17,500 bases of DNA from Conus ventricosus (lineage: Eukaryota > Mollusca > Gastropoda > Neogastropoda > Conidae): NCBI GenBank assembly GCA_018398815.1, contig CM031628.1:11293171-11310670 (forward strand). The letters are read 5' to 3'. The position numbers and the translations under genes are program-made. The notes beneath the pieces are model-generated. The model searched no databases, was not told the DNA's origin, and saw only the letters and a program-made list of their open reading frames with translations. Shown here piece after piece: positions 1 to 8,450 of this stretch. The first letter of the stretch is position 1, and each line of letters starts with the position of its first letter.

Positions 1-191
1 CAACAACAACAAAATATTGACAACTTACTTTCTTCTCCTTAGTCTTTCCATCATATCTAAATAATCTTCACTGTGATGCATTATCCAGTCAATGGTATTT
101 AACATCACAAAGCCATAATTTGTAAGTTTGGGAGAACAAAAGAAAAACAAACAAAAAAACAAAAACAAAAAAACAGTAAACTATAGTCCGT
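1..191 (-). repeat. LINE 3' UTR with (TTG)n tail at the window edge
   Basis: Between the ORF2 stop at 192 and the window start there is no coding signal. An A-rich tract on the plus strand (about 134-176) is T-rich on the element strand. At 1-13 the plus strand reads CAACAACAACAAA, so the element strand ends in TTTGTTGTTGTTG. This could be a short microsatellite tail at the LINE 3' end, but the window cuts it off, so its length and the flanking target duplication cannot be seen. Confidence 0.45.
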
Positions 192-757
192 TTATGTGAT
201 ATACACTTGATCTATATGGATACCAATATGATTAAACTCTGCTAAATTATAGTTAATTTCAGCGATGTGTTCGTCAATCTTGCAGCTAATACTAAGTTGT
301 CTTAGGAAAGAAAATAATCGGAACATGTTTTTTTTTTCTTTTTTCTATTTTGCATCGATAGATAACATCTTTGCAAACATCACAAACCTAAGGCAGAATC
401 TATGCTTACGTTTTCATCCACACCAAAAATTGCCAGTTTACATGGAATTCTTATATTATGAGTGTGTTCACATTTTTCTTGCAATAAATGTTCGACAGAG
501 TTCCAGAAAACGTGTATATATTTGCAGCCCCATAAGAAATGTTGAATGGCATCTCGTTCTTCATTACAAAATGAACACTGAACCGTATCAGTTGCATCGA
601 TTGCATTCAAAACAATATTAGTGACAATAATTTGATGAAAAATTGTTATTTGTATGTACTTAAGTTTCACATCTCTGATTTTACTGATTAAAAAAACACA
701 CACATACCTTTTCCAGAAATGTTCAAATTCATTTTCGCTGACCACTTTGAACAGCAC
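192..757 (-). pseudogene. LINE ORF2 Cys-His knuckle and C-terminus
   Basis: The minus strand from 757 carries FEHFWKRYV, IFHQIIVTNIVLN and then CSFCNEERDAIQHFLWGCKYIHVFWNSV, with the metal-ligand pattern C-x2-C-x8-H-x4-C near 610-560. This matches the zinc-knuckle C-terminus of L1/Tx1-like ORF2 proteins and probably binds nucleic acid. After a stop at 380 the sequence continues in another frame as VCDVCKDVIYRCKIEKRKKK, then, after a further shift in a T/A-rich run near 300, as FLRQLSISCKIDEHIAEINY, ending at TAA 194-192. The two shifts lie in or near homopolymers. They may be true decay or base-calling errors. Confidence 0.75.
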
Positions 758-1201
758 TTAGGTCTATTATCGTCAAGTGTGTAGTATTCATGATATCCTT
801 TTGCATCTTCATTTGTATTAGTTATGATTTGTAATGCGTTAGGCATACCTTCAGTGAAATTAGTATTATCATTTATCTGAATTCCACATTTCTAATGTAT
901 GTTTTTATTCAAGAAATCCAGCCATTGTATGTAATAATATTTATTGGTAAATGTGTTTGTGGCTATAAATTCTTCATGCTTGAAAAATTCCCCATTATCT
1001 TCAGAAGATGCCTAATGGAGTATATCCCTTTCTCTATTATCCGGTTTTTGCATAATAACAGCGTTTCCTACTGTTATATTTATCATTATAAAAAAATCGT
1101 TCATCAAGTAGCTCACAAAGACGTGTTGGCATAATACTGAAGCAAAAAGTTCTATATGCTCGAAAAAGTATGATTCCAGAAAAGGTTGGTATTTGTATGA
1201 T

Positions 1202-1603
1202 TTAAAGCGTATGTTGATCCATAACATTCCAAGTTTCTAAGAAAAGATACATTTCGAGTGCAATATTTATCCAATTATGATTCGTTGTCTGTATTTCTGG
1301 GCCATGAAAGTTTAAGGGCATATTTATCTTTCTAATGTCAGGTATGTTCAGACCACCTTGCTGCACACGTTTTATTGTCGGCTTTTGTGTGTGACTAAAT
1401 TTGTCACATTTTCCATTCCAAACAAATCGAAAGCATAGTTTTTTGGAGTTTTTGTATGAAGCTGTCAGGTGGATCTTGGCAACAAGATCCAAAGATGTAT
1501 AAGTTTCGATCGAATTAGTGATTTTAAGATAGCTACTCAATTGGAGTAATGGTTTGTTATGTCCAGATATTAAATACTTTCGCTTCTGCAAATTTTCCAT
1601 CAT
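1202..1603 (-). pseudogene. LINE ORF2 C-terminal (post-RT) domain
   Basis: A 133-residue open stretch contains YLISGHNKPLLQLSSYLK, FRFVWNGKCDKFSHTQKPT and a GGLNIPDIRKIN block near 1345-1310. In L1/Tx1-like ORF2 proteins the region after the RT thumb has the pattern F-(I/V)-W-N-(G/N)-K-x-D-K-(I/F) followed about 15 residues later by GGL-(N/G)-(M/I/L)-P-(D/N). The match is clear despite decay. The initiating Met is incidental, because the true reading frame would continue from the RT upstream after a frameshift. It continues, in another frame, towards the Cys-His knuckle further left. Confidence 0.75.
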
Positions 1604-1749
1604 GATTTATGGTTTTCACAATTGTTCAAATCGTGAGTAAACCAAATTCCCAAGATTTTGTACTTAGGGGGTTCCTAAGTTATCATTTTCATTTGGGAGC
1701 ATTATACCATTTTTGATCTGTTCTTACTTCAAAGCAAAATTGCCTGTGT

Positions 1750-2610
1750 TTATCATAATTCATAAATACACCAGACACCTAGCCAAATCTGTCAAGGATG
1801 AATAAGAACGATTAAACGATTCTTCGTCACCTTCGCTATTGATTGTGTATCATCTGCAAACTGCAAAATTTTGCGTTCAATACTTTCATCTTGATCCCTT
1901 TTATAGACGCGTCTTCTCTCTGATCATGATAGCTAAAATTTCTGTGCAAAGGATGAACAAATATGGAGATATAGGGTTTCTCTGCCTGCAGCCTCTTTCA
2001 GTTTTGAACCATTGTGCAATCTGACCATTTACAAATGCAGTTGATTTGATGTGTTTGTTAAAAAAAATAATAAAATAACCGCAGCACAACACCATCTCCA
2101 AATCCATATCTTTTAAAACTTAAACATAAAACTCCAATCCAAGGAATTGAAGGCTTTTCAAGTCAATGCTGATTTGTAAGCTAGGAAGATTTTTTTTTTT
2201 TCATTTTAGATAGTTTATCATATCATATATCAGTCTAATATTGTCTCCTTATGTATCTGTTATGTATAAATTTCCAGTCTGATCTTCGTTTGTAAGTGTT
2301 GGTAATACGTTCTTAATTCTGCTGGAGAAACATGGAAAATCCTTTTTTTGTATATCACATTCAGAAGAGATCTATGTCGCCAGTTTCTAAAAAAATTGCC
2401 TCGGGTTGGTCGCCTTTGGGATACAATAAATTAGGCCCTTATTTCTGTGTTGATGACAGTTCCCCATGTTCAAATGCTTCGTTAAGTGACCTCACAACAA
2501 ACTGACCTAGCCGTTTCCAAAAGTAAAGAATTCTATAGTGAATCCGTCAGTGCCTGGCTTTTGCCATTTTTCATATTTTGAATGCTTGATTTGCTTCCTC
2601 AATTAGTTAT
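1750..2610 (-). pseudogene. LINE reverse transcriptase core
   Basis: Several RT blocks can be followed across frames. KPGTDGFTIEFF lies at about 2565-2528. WKRLGQFVVRSLNEAFEHGELS follows at 2525-2460, and an IPKATNPRQF-like block at about 2430-2385. LLNVIYK is near 2360. A block A ISIDLEK segment near 2165 retains the metal-binding Asp. NGQIAQWFKTERGCRQRNPISPYLFILCTEIL spans about 2029-1928 (the usual form is RQGDP, here RQRNP). The catalytic FADDT box is at 1860-1846. At least four frame changes and several stops make it non-functional. The FADD instead of YADD and the RGCRQ..PISPYLF block fit L1/Tx1-type LINEs. The element encodes the enzyme that copies its own RNA at the nicked target. Confidence 0.82.
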
Positions 2611-2777
2611 TACACTGTCTAATATGCTTTTTGTTTTTGTGATAGTTTTTGGAATTTTATTGACTAAAACTTTTCTATTGCACGTTTTCTACGTTCCTTC
2701 TCTTATACAAGTTTTCATAAAATGTCTTCACTTCATTTAACTTTTTCGTTTGGATCGTTGTTATCTCATTAATTTAC

Positions 2778-2972
2778 TTAGAGTTTCGTCATTTGCATGC
2801 TAATATATTTTTTTCTCAAGCCTACAGAAATATTTTTGATTTCCTTTAAACCATCAGCAACCCATCTGGCTCTTGATCTTATCGCACACCTTCCCTTGGT
2901 ATCTATAATTTGCTCTGAGCTCTTGTTTTTCCGTAGTATCTTTTTCATTTCGTGTTCTGTTTTATGATCCAT
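2778..2972 (-). pseudogene. LINE ORF2 linker before the RT (RSRARW motif)
   Basis: This minus-strand segment encodes MKKILRKNKSSEQ followed by RSRARWVADGLKEIKN. In L1/Tx1-like ORF2 proteins the linker between endonuclease and RT carries R-(S)-(K/R)-A-R-W-(V/I)-x-(D/E)-G-E-K-x-(T/S)-K-Y-F. Here most of it survives, but the KYF part is altered to KNI and GEK to GLK. The upstream part (2973-3259) still resembles the helical linker but contains in-frame stops and a frame change. It has no function of its own and is a diagnostic fragment of the same element. Confidence 0.7.
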
Positions 2973-3259
2973 CTTTTCCGTGTTTGAATTTCATTCATTA
3001 ATTTATTTTCAACGTTTGTATTTTCTCCCTTCTTCATTGTGACTTTATGAAATGTTTAAAACCTTTATTTTCATAAGTAAGACATCTAAAAACAGTTTGT
3101 TAGGATTTTTGTTGAATGTTAGATTTTTATCTATTTCATTCATTGTTTCACAACGAAGACATCTGCTGAGTATTCTTTTGTCACATTCATAATTTCTTTT
3201 TAATTTCATCCACAGTTATCAGGAAGAGTCGGTTTCCAAAAAGATGATTATTTTCATTT

Positions 3260-3545
3260 TTACCGAATTTTCAGAAGCATGTAAACCATAGTGGTCAAAC
3301 GGTATCCTGGGACAATATCAGCTTTATCAAAATACCAGTATAAATAATCTGATAGTAAAAAAAAGTCCAGTCGGCTTTGCTTCAGGGGGGTTGGCTTTCG
3401 CCAAGTGTAACACCTACATTCTGGGTGGCTTTCCTCGCCAGCGTCGGTCAATCCTAGTTCTTCTGTAAAATTTTCTAGATTTTTCGGGATCTGGATTGGA
3501 TTTACTTCACAGTTAAGTATATAGCTTTTTTAAGCACCCATTGTT
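3260..3545 (-). pseudogene. LINE endonuclease domain, C-terminal half
   Basis: This is the C-terminal half of an APE-like endonuclease, which nicks target DNA to start LINE insertion. In one frame from about 3529 to 3300 it reads through NFTEELGLTDA, a YTWRKPTPLKQSRLDFFLLS block and DIVPGYR. The TW and SRLDFFLLS strings are strong hallmarks of LINE endonucleases. The catalytic Asp-His pair that should follow GYR is visible only after shifting by one base (GACCAC on the minus strand near 3293), so a single-base indel has broken it. The N-terminal catalytic half is absent. The upstream end near 3545 is where recognisable similarity stops, about 80 bases before the palindromic Penelope insertion starts. 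Confidence 0.8.
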
Positions 3546-3626
3546 CTTGTACACCCTTTTGATGAGATGTAAATATGAAAAAGTAAATTTCTTCACAAGA
3601 AAATTGTAAACTTGAACTTCTAATCT
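3546..3626. other. Short spacer, unassigned
   Basis: About 80 bases of AT-rich sequence lie between the recognisable 5' truncation of the LINE and the left terminus of the inverted-repeat element. No coding or structural signal is seen. I could not find the missing endonuclease N-terminal half on the other side of the palindrome (8493-8760), so I cannot show that the palindrome inserted into the LINE. Confidence 0.4.
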
Positions 3627-3659
3627 CAAATCTTAAAAAATGTTAGCGAACCGCCCGAG

Positions 3660-3735
3660 AAACGTGGACAAACGATCACAAGACAAAACACAACGCTTTC
3701 GACCTCTTAGGTTTCGTCAGGTGATATGTAAACGA
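3660..3735 (-). ncRNA. Hammerhead-ribozyme-like core, left terminus
   Basis: On the element strand the terminus reads ATCAC-CTGACGA, a small ACCT-AAG-AGGT stem-loop, then GAAAG (3725-3690). CUGANGA...GAAA is the conserved core of hammerhead ribozymes, and hammerheads are described in the pseudo-LTRs of Penelope-like elements. A downstream GTGAT (near 3676) could pair with the upstream ATCAC as stem I. Weak points: position 10.1/11.1 would be A-C here, there is an extra base before stem II, and I cannot build a convincing stem III. It is therefore a candidate or a decayed relic, not a proven ribozyme. Confidence 0.4.
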
Positions 3736-3916
3736 ATAAAACAACGAAAATTCATTTAAGCTTTGATCGTTTCAGATCACTTTGGTTCAGCGCAAGGAAG
3801 AAGGCGTTGAATGAAACGAGGCTTTTGGGAAGGGAAATTAGTGATAAAGTCAAAGTCGTAATGATGATAATAATATTACTGATAAAAATACTAATAAGGG
3901 TAAAAATATTGTTTGT

Positions 3917-3938
3917 GGGTGGGGGGGGGGGGGGGGGT

Positions 3939-3979
<41 letters not shown>
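3917..3979 (+). repeat. Poly-G tract, left arm
   Basis: About 60 G with two T interruptions (3920 and 3938). It corresponds to the poly-C tract at 8174-8206 of the other arm, so the length differs by nearly two-fold between mirror copies. The apparent poly-Gly and poly-Pro frames across it are not genes. Confidence 0.95.
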
Positions 3980-3980
<1 letters not shown>

Positions 3981-4056
3981 GACAGGATCAATCTTGGTGT
4001 CAAATAGTAGGGTATGGGAGAAAGGAGAGTGGGTTAGAGGATTCTTAAGCAGCAGG

Positions 4057-4070
4057 GTTGCCGTGGCAAC
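4057..4070. promoter_or_regulatory. Perfect RFX X-box-like palindrome
   Basis: GTTGCC-GT-GGCAAC is a perfect 6+6 palindrome that matches the RFX transcription-factor X-box pattern (GTNRCC, short spacer, RGYAAC). It lies in the PLE 3' UTR, a part of such elements that can act as a pseudo-LTR with promoter activity. The right arm has a damaged version (GTTCCACGGCAAC near 8085-8097), so the ancestral element probably carried it. Binding is not shown; it is a sequence match only. Confidence 0.45.
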
Positions 4071-4561
4071 AGTCCCAGAGGCGAAGGCGATTGTGATGTC
4101 AATGTAGTGGTAGTATAAATACAAGCAATACGCATTAATGAATGTACTGCTAACAACGATGTGAAGGTTAAGGGTACGAAAGCATGAACAGAAACATATT
4201 TGAAAATAATTTTCTAATAATCAAATAAATAAATAAAGGAAACATTTAAAAAAAAAAAATAAATAATAATAAATAAATAAAAAATAAAAAAATAAAAAAA
4301 AAAATAATGACAAAAAATTTGCATAAAAAAGTTTAGCTATAAGATTTGTGTGAGGGGAATAGTGGGAAAAAGGGTGGTATGTGTGTGTGTGTTGGGGGAG
4401 GATATTGTGGCTGAGATTGAAGTGGTGGGTTTGGGGTACATGTTACTTTAAGGTGTTGATGCTATGAGGGTGGGGGGAAAGAAGGGGATAGGTTTACGTA
4501 CAAACTGGGGGGGGGGGAGGGGGGGGGGAGGGGGGAAACATATTTACACCTATACACAAAA

Positions 4562-4594
4562 TCTCTCTCTTTTCTCTCTCTCTCTCTCTCTCCC

Positions 4595-4632
<38 letters not shown>

Positions 4633-4650
4633 CTCTCTCCCCTCCCCCCC
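4562..4650 (+). repeat. (CT)n microsatellite, left arm
   Basis: Imperfect CT dinucleotides, followed by short C runs. It is the mirror of the (GA)n at 7498-7567 in the other arm. Confidence 0.9.
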
Positions 4651-4726
4651 CCTTCACGCCCAAACGATAAAGGAGATACATTCTATTCATTATTGTGTTT
4701 TGTATGGTGTTTTGTGATGTGAGTGT

Positions 4727-4770
4727 GTGTGGTTGTGTGTGTGTGTGTGTGTGTGTTTTGTGTGTGTGTG
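4727..4770 (+). repeat. (GT)n microsatellite, left arm
   Basis: GT dinucleotides with a TTTT interruption. The counterpart in the right arm is the CA-rich run at 7357-7452, which is about twice as long and more interrupted. Confidence 0.85.
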
Positions 4771-5039
4771 TTTATGTTCCATGTGTAATTTTCACCCTTT
4801 ATTAAATTTGGTTACCCCCCTCCACCCCCCAACAACCGCACCAACCACCAACTCCCTTTCCACACAACATTCTAGGGGGGGGGGCCGGGGGGGGGGGTTG
4901 GGGGGGTAAGTCGATTGATGTAGCAAATGGAGAGACTCAGGAGTGTAGAAAGGAAGAGGATGATACTGCAACCTATGTCTAGGGTAAACAGAGGTAGGGT
5001 GTGCGTAGGTGGAGGACATTTCAGGCTGGGCTGCAGAGA

Positions 5040-6077
5040 TGGAATGGCACATACACTTTTGGACGTTGATGCCATAGGGGGGACGGTGCCCATTTGGCAA
5101 TGAGATGAGATTCCTGCATAACGCTTTTCCAAGTTGTCACCTTAGATTGCCAAAGTGCCAAGATTTTGACATGGTTGATGTTGTGTTGGGCTTGGTTGAA
5201 GTGTAGGCGAACTGGTTGGGCCGATGGTGGCGGATGTCGGCCAGTGTTCAGAGTTTGCGCGTCTCAAGTGGCGAGATGTCTCACCTACATAGATCTTACC
5301 GCACAGCTGACATGTGGATGGCATACACAATGTTGCGGTCTGGCGAGAAAGTGCGTTTAATAGTGAAAGAGCCTGTGGGCCATGTAGGATGGTGTCTGGT
5401 TGGTGGAGAGCGATTTTGCAGTTGGGTTTTGACAGGGGAAAGTACCTGGGGGTTTGGGTTTGGGGAAGATTTTGTTCGACTTATGACGCACCAGTAGGTC
5501 GTTGAGGTTTTTGTCCCGTTTGAAGTGATCATAGGTTTCGTCTCAAAGGCAGGTTTATGATTTTTACCATGTGCCAGTTAGACTCAGATTCGCAGATGGG
5601 CAGATTTTGAGGATGGAAAGAAGGCAGGCAGTGGGTCTGTCCGTACTCTTTGGGAGGTTTAGTTTCCAGAGTAGATTTTCTGGATTTAGCTGCTGTGCGG
5701 CTGGACATCATTGATGACGGCACTAGGGTATCCACGGTTGGGGGAAAATTTTCAGGACATTTTGGCTGCTTGTATGTGAAATCTTCTTCGCTAGGCAGGG
5801 GTCTGCGTAGGCAAAGGGAATTCAGAATATGGAATGCTATTTTTAGTGGCGGGGTGGTGGGAAGTGTGTAGTCCGGTTTGGTGTGCACATAGGTTTGTAG
5901 AAGACTGGGTTTGAAGCAGCCCATTTTTTAGGGAGATAGTGATGTCCAGGAAATTAACTGACTGTGAAATGGTGTAGTCAGCTGGATGGATGGATGGAAG
6001 TCTGTGCAAAGTTGAGGAAATTTGGAGGTCTTGTTCTGGCATGGATGTGGCTCCCAATCCATCATCTATGTATCTAA
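5040..6077 (-). pseudogene. Penelope-like RT/GIY-YIG fragment, left arm
   Basis: Reading leftwards from the palindrome centre, the first residues are RYIDDGLGATSMPEQDL, the RT motif C with two catalytic Asp codons at 6066-6061, followed by YTISQSVNFLDITISLKNGLLQT. The FLD...L.T...TKP block is typical of Penelope RTs. Next come recognisable thumb pieces (SRTAAKSRKSTLETKPPKE, HPQNLPICES..NW), a SFTIKRTFSPDRNIVYAIH segment, and CQLCGKIYVGETSRHLRR near 5315-5262. This last piece is the CxxC plus IYVGE core of the PLE-type GIY-YIG endonuclease. The end has a PPYGINVQK block near 5080-5050. RT fingers and most of the palm are missing, and the frame changes several times. The longer open stretch starting at 6165 is not a real start, because its first 29 codons are antisense of the other arm. 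Confidence 0.85.
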
Positions 6078-6089
6078 AAAGATACATAG
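6066..6089. repeat. Palindrome centre hairpin
   Basis: A perfect 10-base stem (CTATGTATCT / AGATACATAG) with an AAAA loop marks the junction of the two arms. On each outward sense strand the stem encodes the R-Y-I of the RT RYIDD box. The two PLE copies are therefore joined exactly inside the codons of the polymerase catalytic motif. Confidence 0.9.
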
Positions 6090-7120
6090 TGATGGATTTG
6101 GGAACCAATCCATGCCTAACATGGGGCCTCAAGAATTTTTCCCCAACTTTGCACAGACCTTCCATCCATCCACCACTGACCTACACCATTTCACAGTCAG
6201 TTAATTTTCCCGGACATCACTATCTCCCTCAAAATGGGTCTGCTTCAAACCTCAGTCTCTACAAACCCATGAGCACCTCATCCTGACTACACATCTCCCA
6301 CCCCACCAATAAAAATAGCATCCATATTCTGAATTCCTTCGCTACGCGATCTCTGCTCTAGCGAAGAAGATTTCACTATACAAGCAGCCAAAATGTCTGA
6401 ATTTTTTCACCAAACCCTGGATACCCTAGTGCCGTCATCAGATGCTCTCAGCCGCACTGCAGCTAAATCCAGAACATCTACTCTGGAAACTAAACCTCCC
6501 AAGAGACGGACAGACCCATGCCTGCCTTCCCTTCCACCCAAAATCTGCCCATCTGCAGAATCCTGAAATCTAACTGGCAAATTGGTAGAAAATCTAAACC
6601 TGCCTTTGAGACGAAACTATTTATCACTTTTTTAAACGGGACAAAACCTCAGCGACCTACTGGTGCGCTCTAAGCTGAACAAAATCTTCACCCTAAGCCC
6701 CCAGGTACTTTCCCCTGCTCTAAACCCAACTGCAAAATCTGCTCTCTCACCAACCGACACCCTCCTACATGGCCCCACAGGCTCTTTCACTATAAACGCA
6801 CTTTCTCCTGCCAGAGCCACAACATTGTGTATGCCATCCCTTCAGCTGTGCGGTAAGATCTTATGTAGGTGAGACATCTCGCACACTGAGACGCGCATCT
6901 CTGAAACCTGGCCGACATCCGCCACCATCGGCCCAAACCTAGCTCTACACTTTTAAACCCTGCCAACACAACATCAACCATGTCAAAGTCTTGGACTTGG
7001 CAATTAAGAGTGACAACTTGGAACGCGTTATGCAGATCTCATCTATTTGCCAAACTGGGAACCGTTCACCCTCATGGCATCAACGTCCAAAAGTATAGTG
7101 CCATTCCATCTCTGAGCTCC
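6078..7120 (+). pseudogene. Penelope-like RT/GIY-YIG fragment, right arm
   Basis: This is the mirror copy of the left-arm PLE, reading rightwards. It starts with AGATACATAG, encoding RYI, but the following Asp-Asp codons are disturbed (GTGATGG rather than GATGATGG), so motif C is broken here while the left arm keeps it. YTISQSVNF is at about 6182-6208. A KLNKIFTLSPQVLSP segment is at about 6674-6718. NIVYA at about 6821-6835 is followed by the disrupted CGK-I-YVGET region (6849-6876, one extra T splits I and Y). KLGTVHPHGINVQK, the usual PLE C-terminal block, is at about 7047-7088. Single-base indels relative to the left arm occur every 10-20 bases. The protein cannot be made from this copy. 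Confidence 0.82.
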
Positions 7121-7356
7121 AGCCGAAATATCCTCTCCTAACCCCACCCAACCTCTGTTTACCTAGCATAGGTTGCAGCTCAAACCTTCCCTTTCCTACA
7201 CCCTGTGAGTCCTCCTTTGCTACAACCAATCGACTTACCCCAACCCCCCTACCCCACCCCCTGCCCTAGTTAAGATCTGTGTAGGGTGTGGGTGGGTAGG
7301 CGGTTGTTGGGGTGGAGGTGGGGACCATTGATAAGGCTGATATTACACATGGAACA

Positions 7357-7452
7357 CACCACACACACACACACAACCCCAAACCCCACACACCCACCAC
7401 ACCACACCACACACACAATCCAAACTCACTCCACACACACATACACACACAC
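7357..7452 (+). repeat. (CA)n-rich microsatellite, right arm
   Basis: Interrupted CA dinucleotides with CCC and CCAAAC insertions, the mirror of the GT run in the left arm. Confidence 0.85.
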
Positions 7453-7496
7453 ATATGAATATAATGCTATCTCCCTTTATATTGGTCGTGAATGGA

Positions 7497-7497
<1 letters not shown>

Positions 7498-7540
<43 letters not shown>

Positions 7541-7567
7541 GAGAGAGAGAGAGAGAGAGGAGAGAAG
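7498..7567 (+). repeat. (GA)n microsatellite, right arm
   Basis: Imperfect GA dinucleotides, the mirror of the left-arm CT run but shorter. This shows independent length change of the two arms after duplication, or sequencing uncertainty. Confidence 0.9.
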
Positions 7568-8172
7568 GGGGGGAAGAGATTGGGGGGTGTATGGTTGAAT
7601 TGTTGCCCTCCCCCTTTCCCCCCCCCCCCAGTTAGACGTAAACCTATCCCCTTCTTCCTCCACCTCAATAGCATCAAACCTTAAAGTAAACATGTAAAAC
7701 CCACCATTCAATTAGCCCACAATATCCTCCCGCAACACACACACACACATAAACCCCCTTTTCTCCAATATTCCCCTCACACATAACTTTACTATCTTAT
7801 TTTCTATTGTCAAATTTTTTTATTTTTATTTTTTATTTTTTAAAATTTTTTATTTATTTCATTTTTTTAAAAATTTATTTATTATTATTTTTTTTTTTTT
7901 AAATTTTCCTTTTATTATTTATTTTGATTATTTTTAAATGTTATTTTCTAAATATGTTTTTGTATATGCTTTCGTTACCTTAACTTCACTATCGTTTTTA
8001 GCATATCATTCATAAAGCTATTGCTTGTATTGATACATACCACTAGTCATTGACATCACCCAAACGCCTTCGCCTCTGGGACTGTTCCACGGCAACCCTG
8101 CTGCTTAAGAATCCTCTAACCCACTCTCCTTTCTCCCATACCCATACTTATTGACACCAAGATTGATCCTGT

Positions 8173-8173
<1 letters not shown>

Positions 8174-8206
<33 letters not shown>
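8174..8206 (+). repeat. Poly-C tract, right arm
   Basis: 33 uninterrupted C, the mirror partner of the left-arm G tract. True length is uncertain because homopolymers this long are hard to sequence. Confidence 0.95.
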
Positions 8207-8208
<2 letters not shown>

Positions 8209-8382
8209 AATTTTACCATTTTTAGTATTCCTATTAGTAATATATTATCATCATTACGACTTTGACTCACTTACTATTTCCCTTCCAACAGCCTCGTTCT
8301 CATTCAACGCCTTCTTCCTTGCGCTGAACCCAAAAATGATCTGAAGCGATCAAAGCTAAGTGAATTTTCGTTGTTTTATTCG

Positions 8383-8450
8383 TTTACATATCACCTGACG
8401 AAGACCTAAGAGGTCAAACGTGTTGTGTTTTGCTTGTGACTCGTTTGTTT
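8383..8450 (+). ncRNA. Hammerhead-ribozyme-like core, right terminus
   Basis: This is the counterpart of the left terminus. It reads CATATCAC-CTGACGA, then an intact GACCT-AAG-AGGTC hairpin, then AAACG (about 8388-8428). The stem II hairpin is better here than on the left, but the G of the GAAA box is missing. Each arm has lost a different core element, consistent with decay from an ancestral motif. Possible stem I partners are weak (TTGTGAC downstream of CATATCAC). The same cautions apply as for the left copy. Confidence 0.4.

Larger units (their letters stand above)
1..3545 (-). mobile_element. 5'-truncated L1/Tx1-like LINE
   Basis: This non-LTR retrotransposon copy reads right to left. 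Translating the minus strand gives the expected ORF2 order: apurinic-type endonuclease C-terminal half (about 3545-3260), RSRARWVADG linker (about 2850), RT fingers and palm (about 2600-1750), a C-terminal domain with WNGK and GGLNIPD (1603-1202), a CSFCN...H...WGC knuckle (about 600) and a Lys-rich tail ending at a TAA at 194-192. The pieces lie in different frames with several internal stops, so it is a dead copy. The N-terminal half of the endonuclease and all of ORF1 are missing, the usual 5' truncation of target-primed insertion. The 3' UTR (191-1) ends in TTG units at the window edge, a plausible microsatellite tail. Assignment to the L1/Tx1 group comes from motif resemblance only; another clade with the same domain order is possible. 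Confidence 0.85.
3627..5039 (-). other. PLE 3' UTR, left arm
   Basis: This is the noncoding 3' region of the left copy. From the coding end outwards it holds a C-rich/G-rich patch (4875-4907), a GT run (4727-4770), a CT run (4562-4650), short G runs (4508-4535), an A/T-rich AAATAA patch (about 4209-4306), the X-box-like palindrome (4057-4070), a G tract (3917-3979) and the terminal hammerhead-like block. All of these have a mirror in the right arm. Long apparent open frames here are only translations of simple repeats. Confidence 0.8.

Noticed and set aside
265..621. 118-codon plus-strand open frame
   Set aside because: It is antisense to the LINE C-terminal domain, which has clear conserved motifs on the minus strand.
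3752..4124. Open frames with long poly-Pro or poly-Gly runs
   Set aside because: They are translations of the G tract at 3917-3979 in different frames and on both strands; no domain lies outside the run.
6078..6165. N-terminal extension of the left PLE frame (codons before RYIDD)
   Set aside because: These codons are the antisense of the right arm across the palindrome centre, not RT sequence.
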